The notes beneath the pieces were generated by a model, which was not told the origin of the DNA, ran no database searches, and saw nothing but the letters and a program-made list of their open reading frames with translations. A stretch of DNA of 23,958 nt from Eubacterium sp. UBA4343 (lineage in GTDB: Bacteria > Bacillota > Clostridia > Lachnospirales > Lachnospiraceae): NCBI GenBank assembly GCA_002394235.1, contig DGTF01000045.1:941-24898 (forward strand). Reading direction: 5' to 3'. The position numbers and the translations under genes are program-made. Below are positions 1-6,930 of the stretch, piece after piece (position 1 is the stretch's first letter; each line of letters begins with the position of its first letter).

Positions 1-25
1 AACTCGCACAGCGTGTTTTATCTCG
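1..25. repeat. Palindromic repeat, left copy (inverted match to 23916-23940)
   Basis: These 25 bases are the exact reverse complement of 23916-23940 near the other end of the window. The right copy is itself part of a hairpin (CGAGATAAAAC pairing with GTTTTATCTCG around a short ACGC/GCG stem), so the left copy is probably the truncated half of the same palindrome, cut by the window edge. No T-run follows, so it is not an evident terminator. Confidence 0.75.
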
Positions 26-28
26 CTG

Positions 29-82
29 TATAAGTCCGGGCATGCAGGCTGCGAAGCGGCGGAGCAGCCCGGAGGACTTATA
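29..82. repeat. Small palindromic element bounded by TATAAGTCC / GGACTTATA
   Basis: A 9-bp perfect inverted repeat (TATAAGTCC at 29-37, GGACTTATA at 74-82) encloses an inner imperfect stem (GGGC and CTGC pairing with GCAGCCC). The same boundary words close the larger structured repeats at 2779-3240; the left edge shares CTGTATAAGTCC with them. It lies between the window-end palindrome and the amt ribosome binding site, so it may be in the amt leader. Its function is unknown. Confidence 0.65.
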
Positions 83-118
83 TCATTCGTTCTGTATTCG
101 ATTTCGGGAGGAGAACAT

Positions 119-1921
119 ATGGATTACAGTATTACAGACACTTTATGGGTTTTTCTGGCGGCGATCCTCGTATTTTTCATGAATCTTGGATTCGCTTCCG
201 TTGAGGCTGGCTTCGCCAGATCCAAGAACACGGTAAACATTCTGTCAAAGAACTTTATCGTCTTCGCGATTTCGTCTCTGGGCTTTATTCTTCTGGGATG
301 GGGCCTGATGTTCGGGGGAACCGGCGGGTTTGTCGGAACCTCGCATCTCTGGGTTCTCGGAAACGCGGACCTTTCGTTTTATGACAATACGCTGACCAGC
401 GCGGTTCCGTTCTGGGGCAAGTTCTTCTTCGAGCTTGTATTCTGCGGAACAGCGGCGACGATCGTATCCGGTGCCGTGGCGGAGCGAGTCAAATATGTGT
501 CCTTCATAATTTTTTCCTTTATCCTGACACTGCTGATCTATCCGATCATCGGACACTGGATCTGGGGCGGTGGCTGGCTTGCGCAGATCGGCTTCAAGGA
601 TTTCGCCGGTGACACCGTGGTGCATTCTCTCGGAGGATGGTCAGCGCTGAGCGGAGCTCTGATCCTCGGACCCCGTATCGGAAAATATGACAAAAATGGC
701 AAACCGAGGGCAATCCCGGGACACAACATGTCTCTGGCGGTTATCGGACTTTTCGTTCTCTGGCTTGGATGGTTCGGTTTCAACCCGGGCTCTACCATGA
801 CCTTCCAGAATCCCTCAGATGTCATGCACATCCTTATGACCACAAACTCATCCGCCATCATGGCGGTTCTGACATCCACGATCACAGCATGGATCGTAAT
901 CGGCAAGCCGGACCTCGGCATGACGGTTAACGGATGCCTGGCCGGACTTGTAGGAATTACCGCAAGCTGCGCATATGTAACGGTTGGAGCTTCCATGATT
1001 ATCGGCGCGATCGCCGGTGTCATCGTGGTATTCGCGGTCGGATTTTTCGATAAGCTTCATATCGATGATCCGGTCGGTGCGTGCGCGGTTCATCTGTGCA
1101 ACGGCGTCCTCGGAACGGTGGCGGTCGGCCTGTTCTCGTGCAGGGGAGTCACAACTCTTTCCACAGAAAACGGACTGTTCTACGGCGGCGGATTCCATCT
1201 GCTCGGGGTAGAGCTCCTCGGCATTGTCGCAGTCGGAGCCTTCAGCTTTTTTGCATCGTTTGCGGTGTGGCAGATTCTGAAGCATACCATTGGAATTCGT
1301 GTCACGAAGGAGGAAGAGCTTCAGGGTCTGGATATCGGCGAGCATGGAAATGTTGCTTATCCGGATTTCGCTCCGGCGACAGCTACTGCTTTCAACACGG
1401 AGATTGATGATGACGATGAGAGAATATCCGGAGGCGGAAAGATTGCGGCTACTATCGGCGGAAGCACACCGGCGGATCTGAAGAAGGCGGCAGGCGCGGA
1501 GGCAAGTGTTCAGGAGGCTGTTCCGGTCACAAGAGTGGAGAGAGCCGGCGCGAAGATCACAAAGGTGTCCATTGTGGCCAACCAGACACGGTTCGCGGAG
1601 CTGGAGGATGCACTGGAAAATATTGGCATCACCGGAATGACGGTTACCAACGTCTTTGGTCACGGCATGCAGAAGGGACATTCGACCTACTTCCGCGGCG
1701 TACCGGTGGAGACGAGACTTCTCCCGAAGATCAAGCTGGATGTGGTCATCTGCAAAGTATCCTCTGAGGAGCTGATTGATACCGTTCAGAAGGTATTGTA
1801 TACCGGCAGATACGGAGACGGAAAGATTTTCCTGTACGATGTCGAGGATGTCGTAAAGATTCGTACCGGTGAGCATGGATATGACGCTCTTCAGGATGAT
1901 CCGGGAGCGCAGGACGACTGA
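119..1921 (+). CDS. amt: Ammonium transporter with fused C-terminal PII signalling domain
   Basis: Moves ammonium/ammonia across the cytoplasmic membrane; the fused PII domain probably gates the channel in response to ATP/ADP and 2-oxoglutarate. Residues 1 to about 410 are a multi-helix Amt domain with the conserved AERVKY segment (121-126) and the twin pore histidines at 169 (DTVVHS) and 325 (ACAVHL), ending in the typical GLDIGEHG motif (403-410). A low-complexity acidic/glycine linker (about 415-475) leads to a PII domain (about 477-592) with MQKG (517-520), TGRYGDGKIF and IRTGEHG motifs. In the T-loop, Arg47 of GlnK corresponds to R526, but the uridylylation site Tyr51 corresponds to V530, so control by uridylylation is not expected at that site. 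Start is ATG behind GGGAGGAG. A separate glnK is not next to it; the fusion replaces the usual amtB-glnK pair. Confidence 0.95.
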   Translation: MDYSITDTLWVFLAAILVFFMNLGFASVEAGFARSKNTVNILSKNFIVFAISSLGFILLGWGLMFGGTGGFVGTSHLWVLGNADLSFYDNTLTSAVPFWGKFFFELVFCGTAATIVSGAVAERVKYVSFIIFSFILTLLIYPIIGHWIWGGGWLAQIGFKDFAGDTVVHSLGGWSALSGALILGPRIGKYDKNGKPRAIPGHNMSLAVIGLFVLWLGWFGFNPGSTMTFQNPSDVMHILMTTNSSAIMAVLTSTITAWIVIGKPDLGMTVNGCLAGLVGITASCAYVTVGASMIIGAIAGVIVVFAVGFFDKLHIDDPVGACAVHLCNGVLGTVAVGLFSCRGVTTLSTENGLFYGGGFHLLGVELLGIVAVGAFSFFASFAVWQILKHTIGIRVTKEEELQGLDIGEHGNVAYPDFAPATATAFNTEIDDDDERISGGGKIAATIGGSTPADLKKAAGAEASVQEAVPVTRVERAGAKITKVSIVANQTRFAELEDALENIGITGMTVTNVFGHGMQKGHSTYFRGVPVETRLLPKIKLDVVICKVSSEELIDTVQKVLYTGRYGDGKIFLYDVEDVVKIRTGEHGYDALQDDPGAQDD

Positions 1922-1950
1922 CAAAGAGCAAGAAAGAGATTATAAATGGA

Positions 1951-2010
1951 AAAGATCCTGTATCAGCGGATGATGGATTTTTCATCCGAAGATACGGGAT
2001 CTTTTGCGTG
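1951..2010. terminator. Intrinsic terminator after amt, probably bidirectional
   Basis: A 14-bp stem (1951-1964 with 1991-2004, one G-U pair) encloses a smaller CGGATG/CATCCG hairpin and ends in a CTTTT tract. Read on the minus strand the stem is followed by TTTTCCATTT, so it could also stop transcription of the convergent DUF1836 gene. Confidence 0.75.
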
Positions 2011-2110
2011 CGTTCTTTATTCTGTGTGATTAATTCTATGTCTTTTGTTGCGTCCTTTGTTCTGCGTGATAAATTCTATGTCGTTTGTTGTGCCCTTTAT
2101 TCTGTGCCCT
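2011..2110. repeat. 40-bp tandem repeat, 2.5 copies
   Basis: Units at 2011-2050, 2051-2090 and a half unit at 2091-2110 share CTTTRTTCTGYGTGAT and AATTCTATGTC blocks with a few substitutions. The array fills the gap between the amt terminator and the 3' end of the minus-strand DUF1836 gene. Confidence 0.8.
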
Positions 2111-2668
2111 TCATTCGGCATCCCTTGTCTCACCGCCGGCCTTGTCTTCTCCATTTTCCGCCAGCTGGGCGTAGTAAAAGTAGCGGTCCATGTAGATCTT
2201 GTGGGAAATCGTGATGACTGTATTGCGAAGCAGGATGTGTCCCTCGGAGTCCTCGGTCGATGCCGGCGGAATTCTGTCCTCCGCTCCGGTCATGTGGTGC
2301 AGAGCCTCCTCCATCTTTCTGCGGAACTGCTCGTAGGAGTATTCCGTGTCATAATCCTTCTCCTGAATCGCAAGAAGAAAACGGATTTCCTCCAGCGAGA
2401 GAACGCATTTGGTAACCGCGATGAAGAACAGAAGGGCAATCTGCTCGCGGTAATACATCTTGTGAATCGGATTCGGTATCAGTTTATGCTTTACATAGTT
2501 GCTGACCATGGATACGGTCAGCGGATCATCGCGGATTGGATCCAGATAATCATTGATATATGCGACCACCTGCTTCAGATAGAGTCCGACGTTCGGAATT
2601 TGCGTATAAGCAGGCATCTGAAAATTGTTCAGACTTTCTGCAATCTGTTCTTCGCGTGTGGTTGGCAT
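2111..2668 (-). CDS. DUF1836 domain protein, putative regulator
   Basis: A 185-residue soluble protein. Residues about 15-125 match my memory of DUF1836: a PAYTQIPNVGLYLKQV segment, then a region like a winged-helix DNA-binding fold (LTVSMVSNYVKHKLIPNPIHKMYYREQIALL). The family is common in Firmicutes and thought to be regulatory, but its targets are not known. I chose the ATG at 2668 because GGGAG lies about 9 bases upstream; the frame stays open to 2719 but the earlier starts lack a ribosome binding site. The C-terminal 50 residues are charged and probably disordered. The gene converges on amt and shares its terminator region, and no operon partner is visible. Confidence 0.8.
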   Translation of the reverse strand: MPTTREEQIAESLNNFQMPAYTQIPNVGLYLKQVVAYINDYLDPIRDDPLTVSMVSNYVKHKLIPNPIHKMYYREQIALLFFIAVTKCVLSLEEIRFLLAIQEKDYDTEYSYEQFRRKMEEALHHMTGAEDRIPPASTEDSEGHILLRNTVITISHKIYMDRYFYYAQLAENGEDKAGGETRDAE

Positions 2669-2715
2669 CTGTATCATCTCCCGAAAATGAGTAAACATGC
2701 GACTGGGCTTATTAT

Positions 2716-2740
2716 GCATGCAGCTTTCTGTGCATGCTTC
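2716..2740. repeat. Small hairpin, GCATGCAG...CTGTGCATGC
   Basis: An imperfect palindrome (GCATGCAG, CTTT, CTGTGCATGC) just upstream of the DUF1836 start. A nearly identical hairpin recurs at 3012-3034, in each case before one of the long direct repeats. The first copy carries about 22 additional bases before the long repeat begins. Confidence 0.6.
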
Positions 2741-2760
2741 GCATGCCCAAAACTGCCTGT

Positions 2761-2956
2761 TTGACGACGGCTTTAATGGAATACTGTATAAGTCCCCGCG
2801 GCACGAGAGCTGCTTCGCAGCTTACGTGCCGCTAACAGGCATTCGCACTTCCGTGCCGCTTGCGCGTCACTTCGTGCTCATACCTGTTGTCGTCGCAATG
2901 TTCTTGCCCACCGGTGAGCAAGCTCCCCGTGGGCCAAGAACATTGCGACTGGACTT
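2761..2956. repeat. Long structured direct repeat, copy 1
   Basis: A 196-bp block repeated almost exactly at 3035-3231 (differences seen: one inserted T and a CC to TT change in a loop). Inside are successive hairpins: GCGGCACG...CGTGCCGC enclosing AGCTGC/GCAGCT; AACAGG...CCTGTT; and a long stem GTCGCAATGTTCTTG...CAAGAACATTGCGAC (2892-2949). The left edge has ACTGTATAAGTCC. The right edge GGACTTCGTATAAAG is a degraded form of the copy 2 boundary. No open reading frame with a ribosome binding site is seen. Confidence 0.9.
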
Positions 2957-2967
2957 CGTATAAAGCC

Positions 2968-3001
2968 AGCTGCTCCGTTGCTTCGCAACTCTCGCAGCTG
3001 C
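2968..3001. repeat. Hairpin between the two long repeats
   Basis: CAGCTG...CAGCTG ends enclose a GTTGC TTC GCAAC stem-loop. It lies in the spacer between the two structured repeat copies and uses the same TTC loop style as the AGCTGC TTC GCAGCT hairpin inside them. Confidence 0.5.
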
Positions 3002-3034
3002 CACATGTATGAGCATGCAGTTTTCTGTGCATGC

Positions 3035-3240
3035 TTGACGACGGCTTTAATGGAATACTGTATAAGTCCCCGCGGCACGAGAGCTGCTTCGCAGCTTACG
3101 TGCCGCTAACAGGCATTCGCACTTCCGTGCCGCTTGCGCGTCACTTCGTGCTCATACCTGTTGTCGTCGCTAATGTTCTTGCCCATTGGTGAGCAAGCTC
3201 CCCGTGGGCCAAGAACATTGCGACTGGACTTATACAGTAT
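3035..3240. repeat. Long structured direct repeat, copy 2, with intact terminal inverted repeats
   Basis: Near-identical to copy 1. The 186-bp core 3055-3240 is closed by a perfect 15-bp inverted repeat (ATACTGTATAAGTCC at 3055-3069, GGACTTATACAGTAT at 3226-3240) and contains three successive hairpins at about 3072-3106, 3108-3162 and 3166-3224. Almost every base can pair, giving a cloverleaf or four-way junction in single-stranded DNA or RNA. It resembles a miniature palindromic mobile element or intergenic repeat family; I do not recognise the family. Confidence 0.9.
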
Positions 3241-3293
3241 ATTTTATTCTATTGTGTGAGTCAAGTGAACCGTGTGTGCGGTTTTTGAAAAGC

Positions 3294-3322
3294 TTGACAA
3301 CGGGTATTTGAGAAACTATGAT
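3294..3322 (+). promoter_or_regulatory. Sigma-A type promoter for the DegV gene
   Basis: TTGACA (3294-3299), 17-base spacer, TATGAT (3317-3322). Transcription would start near 3329 and leave a leader of about 90 bases before the ATG at 3422. It lies just outside the right end of the structured repeat. Confidence 0.8.
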
Positions 3323-3421
3323 AGGGACAGAACTGGTATTGAGTCAACAGGATACTTTTGCACGGGAGGGTGGTGCGAGGGTCTCGTTTGGCGGCCGCGG
3401 GGCGGCTGCAGGGAGTGATTT

Positions 3422-4273
3422 ATGCAGGAGAAGATTATTGTAATGGCGGATTCTTGCTGTGATGTCGGCAGGGATTTGCAGGAGAAGTACAACATCCGGG
3501 TTCTGCCTGTTCATGTGATTTATCCGGAGAGGGAGTACGAGGATGGTGTGGACATTGATCCGAAGACCATTTATGAGCGGTTTCCGGATGAAATCCCGAC
3601 GACTTCTATGCCGTCTCCGGGGGAGATCCTGGATTTCCTGGAGAAGCTGAGAGAGGAAGGATATACACACTGCATTTCGGTGAATATCTCCGATCATCTG
3701 AGCGGGACGGTCAACAATGTGCAGGCGGTCGCCGGTGAGGTGGAGGGATTGACAACCTATGTGTACAATACAAAGGATATCTCTTTTGGAAGCGGCGTAT
3801 ATGCGGTGTATGCGGCAAAGCTGGTGAAGGAAGGAGTTCCGTTTGACGAAATCTGCAGAAGGATGGAGGAGAAACGTGAGGACTCTCATCTGATGTTCTA
3901 TATGGACACTCTTGATTACCTGAAAAAGGGCGGACGCATCGGGAATGTCGCCTTTATGATCGCCAATGTGCTTCATATGAAGCCGATTATCGCCTGCGAC
4001 CCGGACGGAGTGTATTATACCGTGGCGAAAATCCGTGGCGCCAGAAAAGGGAAGCAGAGAGTTATTGATGAAATCGCGAAGAGAGTGGGGGACAGGAAGT
4101 GCTGGCTGGCAGTCCTTCACGGAGATGACGAAGAGGAGGGAAAAAGGACGGTTGAGATGATCAGAGAGCGGATCCCTCAGGGGGAGCTGATCTACTTTAA
4201 CCAGATTAACGCCTCCCTTGCCGTGAACACCGGCCCCGGACTGATCGGAGTTCTTGCCTTTGTGGAGCCATAA
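3422..4273 (+). CDS. DegV family fatty acid-binding protein
   Basis: A 283-residue cytoplasmic protein of the DegV family, whose members bind a fatty acid between two lobes; some serve as FakB subunits that present fatty acids to the kinase FakA. Family signatures are visible in order: DSCCD (10-14), TTSMPSPGE (60-68), SGT (94-96), DTLDYLKKGGRIG and the C-terminal NTGPGLIG. Length is typical. The ATG is preceded by GGGAG. The gene stands alone behind its own promoter; fakA is not in the window, so a FakB role is only a possibility. A 7-bp hairpin after the stop (4289-4310) lacks a T-run. Confidence 0.93.
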   Translation: MQEKIIVMADSCCDVGRDLQEKYNIRVLPVHVIYPEREYEDGVDIDPKTIYERFPDEIPTTSMPSPGEILDFLEKLREEGYTHCISVNISDHLSGTVNNVQAVAGEVEGLTTYVYNTKDISFGSGVYAVYAAKLVKEGVPFDEICRRMEEKREDSHLMFYMDTLDYLKKGGRIGNVAFMIANVLHMKPIIACDPDGVYYTVAKIRGARKGKQRVIDEIAKRVGDRKCWLAVLHGDDEEEGKRTVEMIRERIPQGELIYFNQINASLAVNTGPGLIGVLAFVEP

Positions 4274-4375
4274 GCCCGGCCTGAAAGCCCCGCTGTTGCA
4301 GTTCAGCGGGAAAAATCGTATAAAAGTGCACTAAAATATCCGTGAATTTCAGTAAATTTGTTTCCAGGCAGTGGC

Positions 4376-4404
4376 TTGACCGTGTGAATTAAACTGCTTA
4401 TAAT
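4376..4404 (+). promoter_or_regulatory. Strong sigma-A type promoter upstream of 4483
   Basis: TTGACC (4376-4381), 17-base spacer, TATAAT (4399-4404). The predicted start falls in 4411-4425, which holds the palindrome TAATG-TAG-CATTA, a plausible operator position. The same 15 bases (ATAATGTAGCATTAA) occur at 15979-15993 in the leader of the broken SLH gene. Confidence 0.8.
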
Positions 4405-4431
4405 ATAAGAATAATGTAGCATTAAAGGATA

Positions 4432-4466
4432 ACCGTCAGTCGTCGTGGGGCTGGCGGTCTTTTTTT
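4432..4466 (+). terminator. Leader terminator (attenuator) or small-RNA terminator
   Basis: ACCGTCAG (4432-4439) pairs with CTGGCGGT (4451-4458, one G-U pair), followed by C and seven T. It sits only about 20 bases after the expected transcription start and 16 bases before the next gene's ATG. Most transcripts from the upstream promoter might therefore end as a roughly 55-base RNA unless there is read-through. No alternative antiterminator stem was evident by eye. Confidence 0.7.
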
Positions 4467-4482
4467 ACAAGGATTCGGAAGC

Positions 4483-4872
4483 ATGTGTGAGGAGAAGCTT
4501 TTTGACAATCCGAAAGAGGCGAGAGATGCGCTGTATTATTCGATCTATCCGGATCAGAACGGAAAGATCTGGATAAAGTTCTTCGGTATCTTTCGCTATG
4601 ACTGGAATTTTCCATCCAAACCATGGAAGCTGCAGGAGTATTTCGGCGCGGATTTTGCGTACGAGGATTTCCTGAACATGACTCCCTCGGAGCTGCATGA
4701 GAACCTGTCTGAGATCAGGGATACGGTGGGGAACTTCTCGGATGAAGAAGTGCTGTACAGCATGAATCATTTTTTTACAACATATTGCATGCCTCCGGAC
4801 GCGGGCAGGGTAACGAAAATGCCACTGGATCATCTCACGGATCGCACGCCCTGCGGTCTGTATGTGACTTGA
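4483..4872 (+). CDS. Hypothetical protein, 129 residues
   Basis: Not recognised. A soluble, acidic and aromatic-rich protein without signal peptide or membrane segment. It begins MCEEKLFDNPKEARDAL, has a tryptophan/phenylalanine-rich middle (IWIKFFGIFRYDW) and ends CGLYVT. The start is the ATG 10 bases after AAGGA (4468-4472). It is the first gene behind a strong promoter with a leader terminator and lies 110 bases upstream of the thymidylate synthase-like gene, with which it may be co-transcribed. No function can be assigned from the sequence. Confidence 0.65.
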   Translation: MCEEKLFDNPKEARDALYYSIYPDQNGKIWIKFFGIFRYDWNFPSKPWKLQEYFGADFAYEDFLNMTPSELHENLSEIRDTVGNFSDEEVLYSMNHFFTTYCMPPDAGRVTKMPLDHLTDRTPCGLYVT

Positions 4873-4982
4873 GCAGGGATATTGTTCGGCGGAAAATTGT
4901 CGGACCGCGCAAGATGGTTTGCGGAAGACAATATTATCATATAGGTTTATTTCAATTTCTATGATTGGGAAAGGAAGGACAG

Positions 4983-5768
4983 ATGACCGATTCGTTATAT
5001 GATTTCGATATGGATGAGAAGATAGTATATGGAAGAAATCTTCCGGAAGCCTATCACAAGGCACTGCTGGCACTGGATGAGAGCGGGCGTGTGAATGACT
5101 GCCCGGACTGGAACTGCCGCCAGAAGGAGCTTTCCATGACCATGTGTGTGGCGGAACCGCTCAGCGAGCCGATGATTTCAAAGTGCTTTATCGGCGGACC
5201 GAAGGAGCTGGAGCAGTACCGTCAGGAGATGCTGTACGGCATCCTGGATTTTGAGGTGGAAAAGGGAAACTGGGTGTATACCTACCATCAGAGATACGCG
5301 GATCAGATTCCCTTTATCGTGAGTGAGCTGAAGAGAAATCCCGGCAGCCGCCGCGCGGTTATGACGGTGCGGGACAAGCAGGCCGATATGGGAAGTGATG
5401 ATCCGGCATGCCTGCAGCACATCCAGTATTTTATCCGGGAGGGCAGGCTGTGCTGCAAGGTTCTGTTCCGGTCCAATGATGCCTGCAAGGCTGCTTACAT
5501 GAACGCGTTTGCGCTGATCATGCTGCAGAAGATGATCGCGGACGAGCTGGGCGTCGGCGTGGGAAGCTACACACACCGCGCGAACAGCTTCCATTGCTAT
5601 GACAGGGACTTTGAACTTCTGGAAGGATATGTAAAGCGCATTCGGAAATCTATCGAGGAAGATGACCCGGATGAGGTGACCTTCGATTACGAGGATGGCT
5701 GGGACGAGATGATGGAGGAGGCAAAACCCGCCATCGCGGCACAGGTTGAAGAACTGAAGCACAACTGA
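4983..5768 (+). CDS. Diverged thymidylate synthase-fold protein
   Basis: A 261-residue homologue of ThyA in its central part. Residues line up with E. coli ThyA at a constant offset of three: R123/R124 (R126/R127), nucleophile C143 (C146), R163, S164 and D166 (R166, S167, D169), N174 (N177), H204 and Y206 (H207, Y209). Differences: S202 replaces D205, the N-terminal half does not show the usual Glu58/Trp80 region, and the acidic C-terminal tail (about 221-261) lacks the closing ThyA C-terminus. It may therefore methylate or hydroxymethylate a pyrimidine nucleotide, or have lost the classical reaction. The ATG at 4983 has AAAGGAAGGA just upstream; an in-frame TTG at 4965 has none. A terminator follows at 5828. 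Confidence 0.8.
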   Translation: MTDSLYDFDMDEKIVYGRNLPEAYHKALLALDESGRVNDCPDWNCRQKELSMTMCVAEPLSEPMISKCFIGGPKELEQYRQEMLYGILDFEVEKGNWVYTYHQRYADQIPFIVSELKRNPGSRRAVMTVRDKQADMGSDDPACLQHIQYFIREGRLCCKVLFRSNDACKAAYMNAFALIMLQKMIADELGVGVGSYTHRANSFHCYDRDFELLEGYVKRIRKSIEEDDPDEVTFDYEDGWDEMMEEAKPAIAAQVEELKHN

Positions 5769-5827
5769 AGCGCAAGGGGAAAAAGAAGCGGCAACGGAAG
5801 AAGAATGGAAGCTTTACAATGAGCAGA

Positions 5828-5863
5828 GACACTGGATGCGGTATCCGGTGTCTTTATTTTTTT
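5828..5863 (+). terminator. Intrinsic terminator after the thymidylate synthase-like gene
   Basis: GACACTGGAT (5828-5837) pairs with ATCCGGTGTC (5843-5852) with one G-U pair and a 5-base loop, followed by TTTATTTTTTT. It lies between two convergent genes. Confidence 0.9.
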
Positions 5864-5875
5864 ATAGCCGGCTTC

Positions 5876-6694
5876 TCATCGCAGATCCATAATTCTGTGA
5901 AAAGAGGGAGTCCGCTTCTCAAAGGTTGTGAGCTCCCGGAAGCCGCATTCGTATGCAATATCCTGTCCGGCTCTGAGAAACGCCCCGACATCTTCGGGCC
6001 GGTGGGCGTCGGAGCCGAGCGTGAGAATCCGGCCTCCGCAGTCGTGGTACAGCTTCAGAAGTCTGGGGGTCGGCATGGTAGTCTGCATGGACTGGCGGAA
6101 GCCGGACAGATTCAGCTCGATCCCCCGGTCTCTGCAGATGATGACGCGGTAGAGATTCTCGATCTTCTCGAGAAACTGTTCGATATTCACGGCGAAGCCT
6201 GCCTCAGCCATATAACGAAGCGGATAGGTGATGTGACCGATGACATCATAATCATATTCGGAGGCATATGTCGTGAGAAGATCCAGATACTGATCATAGA
6301 CCTGAACCGGGTCATGCCTGTGGAAATTGTAATAGTAGACATCCAGATCATTGTCCATCTGGTGCACTGATCCGATAACGAAATCAAGCTCCGGGTGATC
6401 GGAGAGGAACCTGCGGCCTTCCCGGGGATTTGACATCGGCTGTCCCAGCTCGGCACCGATGACGACCTTCAGCTTTCCGGCATAGCGGTCCTTCGCGTCC
6501 AGAAGGTCCGGATACAGATGGCTGCAGTCCAGGATATAGCTGTACTTTTGCAGATGGAAGATGTCCATATGATCGGTAATGGCAAGCTCCGATATGCCAC
6601 GGTTGATTGCCGCCCGGCACATGGCGTCGATCGTCGCATGGGGAGCGCCGTCAAAGGAAAAACAGGTGTGGGTGTGGTAGTCCGTGAAATACAT
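5876..6694 (-). CDS. hisJ: PHP-family histidinol-phosphatase (HisJ/HisK type)
   Basis: A 272-residue cytoplasmic metal-dependent phosphoesterase, likely converting histidinol phosphate to histidinol in histidine synthesis. PHP metal ligands are all present: H7 and H9 (DYHTHT), D41-H42 (ITDH), E82 (GAELG), H111 (GSVHQ), H154 (GHITYP) and D229/H231 (LGSDAH). Length fits the Bacillus HisJ type. Start ATG has AAGGGGAA about 10 bases upstream. No other histidine genes are near, so another phosphate ester as substrate cannot be excluded. Its leader contains a perfect hairpin (6735-6754) and a 15-bp tandem array. Confidence 0.88.
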   Translation of the reverse strand: MYFTDYHTHTCFSFDGAPHATIDAMCRAAINRGISELAITDHMDIFHLQKYSYILDCSHLYPDLLDAKDRYAGKLKVVIGAELGQPMSNPREGRRFLSDHPELDFVIGSVHQMDNDLDVYYYNFHRHDPVQVYDQYLDLLTTYASEYDYDVIGHITYPLRYMAEAGFAVNIEQFLEKIENLYRVIICRDRGIELNLSGFRQSMQTTMPTPRLLKLYHDCGGRILTLGSDAHRPEDVGAFLRAGQDIAYECGFRELTTFEKRTPSFHRIMDLR

Positions 6695-6734
6695 GATTCA
6701 GATTCCCCTTTCTGTGCAGCGGAAGGCCGCCCGG

Positions 6735-6754
6735 CGCATGACGAAAGTCATGCG
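6735..6754. other. Perfect hairpin in the hisJ leader
   Basis: CGCATGAC, GAAA, GTCATGCG: an 8-bp perfect stem. On the plus strand the loop is a GNRA-type tetraloop. No T-run follows on either strand, so this is not an intrinsic terminator. Confidence 0.55.
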
Positions 6755-6795
6755 TGTGCAGCGGCTGTTCATCAATGCGGACCATTTGCAATGTA

Positions 6796-6930
6796 TGTAT
6801 TCATGATGCATGTATTCATGATGCATGTATTCGTGATGCATGTATTCGTGATGCGTGTATTCGTGATGCGCGTATTCGTGATGCGTGTATTCGTGATGCG
6901 TGTATTCGTGCTGTATGTGTTTGTGATGCA
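6796..6930. repeat. 15-bp tandem repeat, nine copies
   Basis: Nine consecutive 15-base units with consensus TGTATTCGTGATGCR, e.g. 6796-6810, 6811-6825 and so on to 6930, followed by two decayed units to about 6960. Unit variants change in blocks (TCATGATGCA first, TCGTGATGCG later), as expected from slippage or unequal crossing over. It lies in the 439-base divergent gap between hisJ and lrgA. Because 15 is a multiple of three, open frames run through it on both strands, but none has a convincing start. Confidence 0.95.

Noticed and set aside
848..1924. 358-codon open frame on the minus strand inside amt
   Set aside because: It lies wholly opposite a well-supported Amt-PII gene, has no recognisable domain and no proper start; it is a codon-bias shadow.
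2045..2764. 239-codon plus-strand ORF opposite the DUF1836 gene
   Set aside because: It starts in the 40-bp repeats and runs antisense to a gene with family similarity and a good ribosome binding site.
2761..3240. Protein-coding or tRNA content in the structured repeats
   Set aside because: Short frames there have no ribosome binding site, and although the fold is cloverleaf-like it is far too long and lacks tRNA features such as a T-loop GGTTCRA word.
4289..4310. Terminator after the DegV gene
   Set aside because: The CCCGCTG/CAGCGGG hairpin is real but is followed by AAAAA, with no T-run on the plus strand.
6796..6930. CRISPR array
   Set aside because: The 15-base units are directly adjacent with no spacers, and no cas genes are present.
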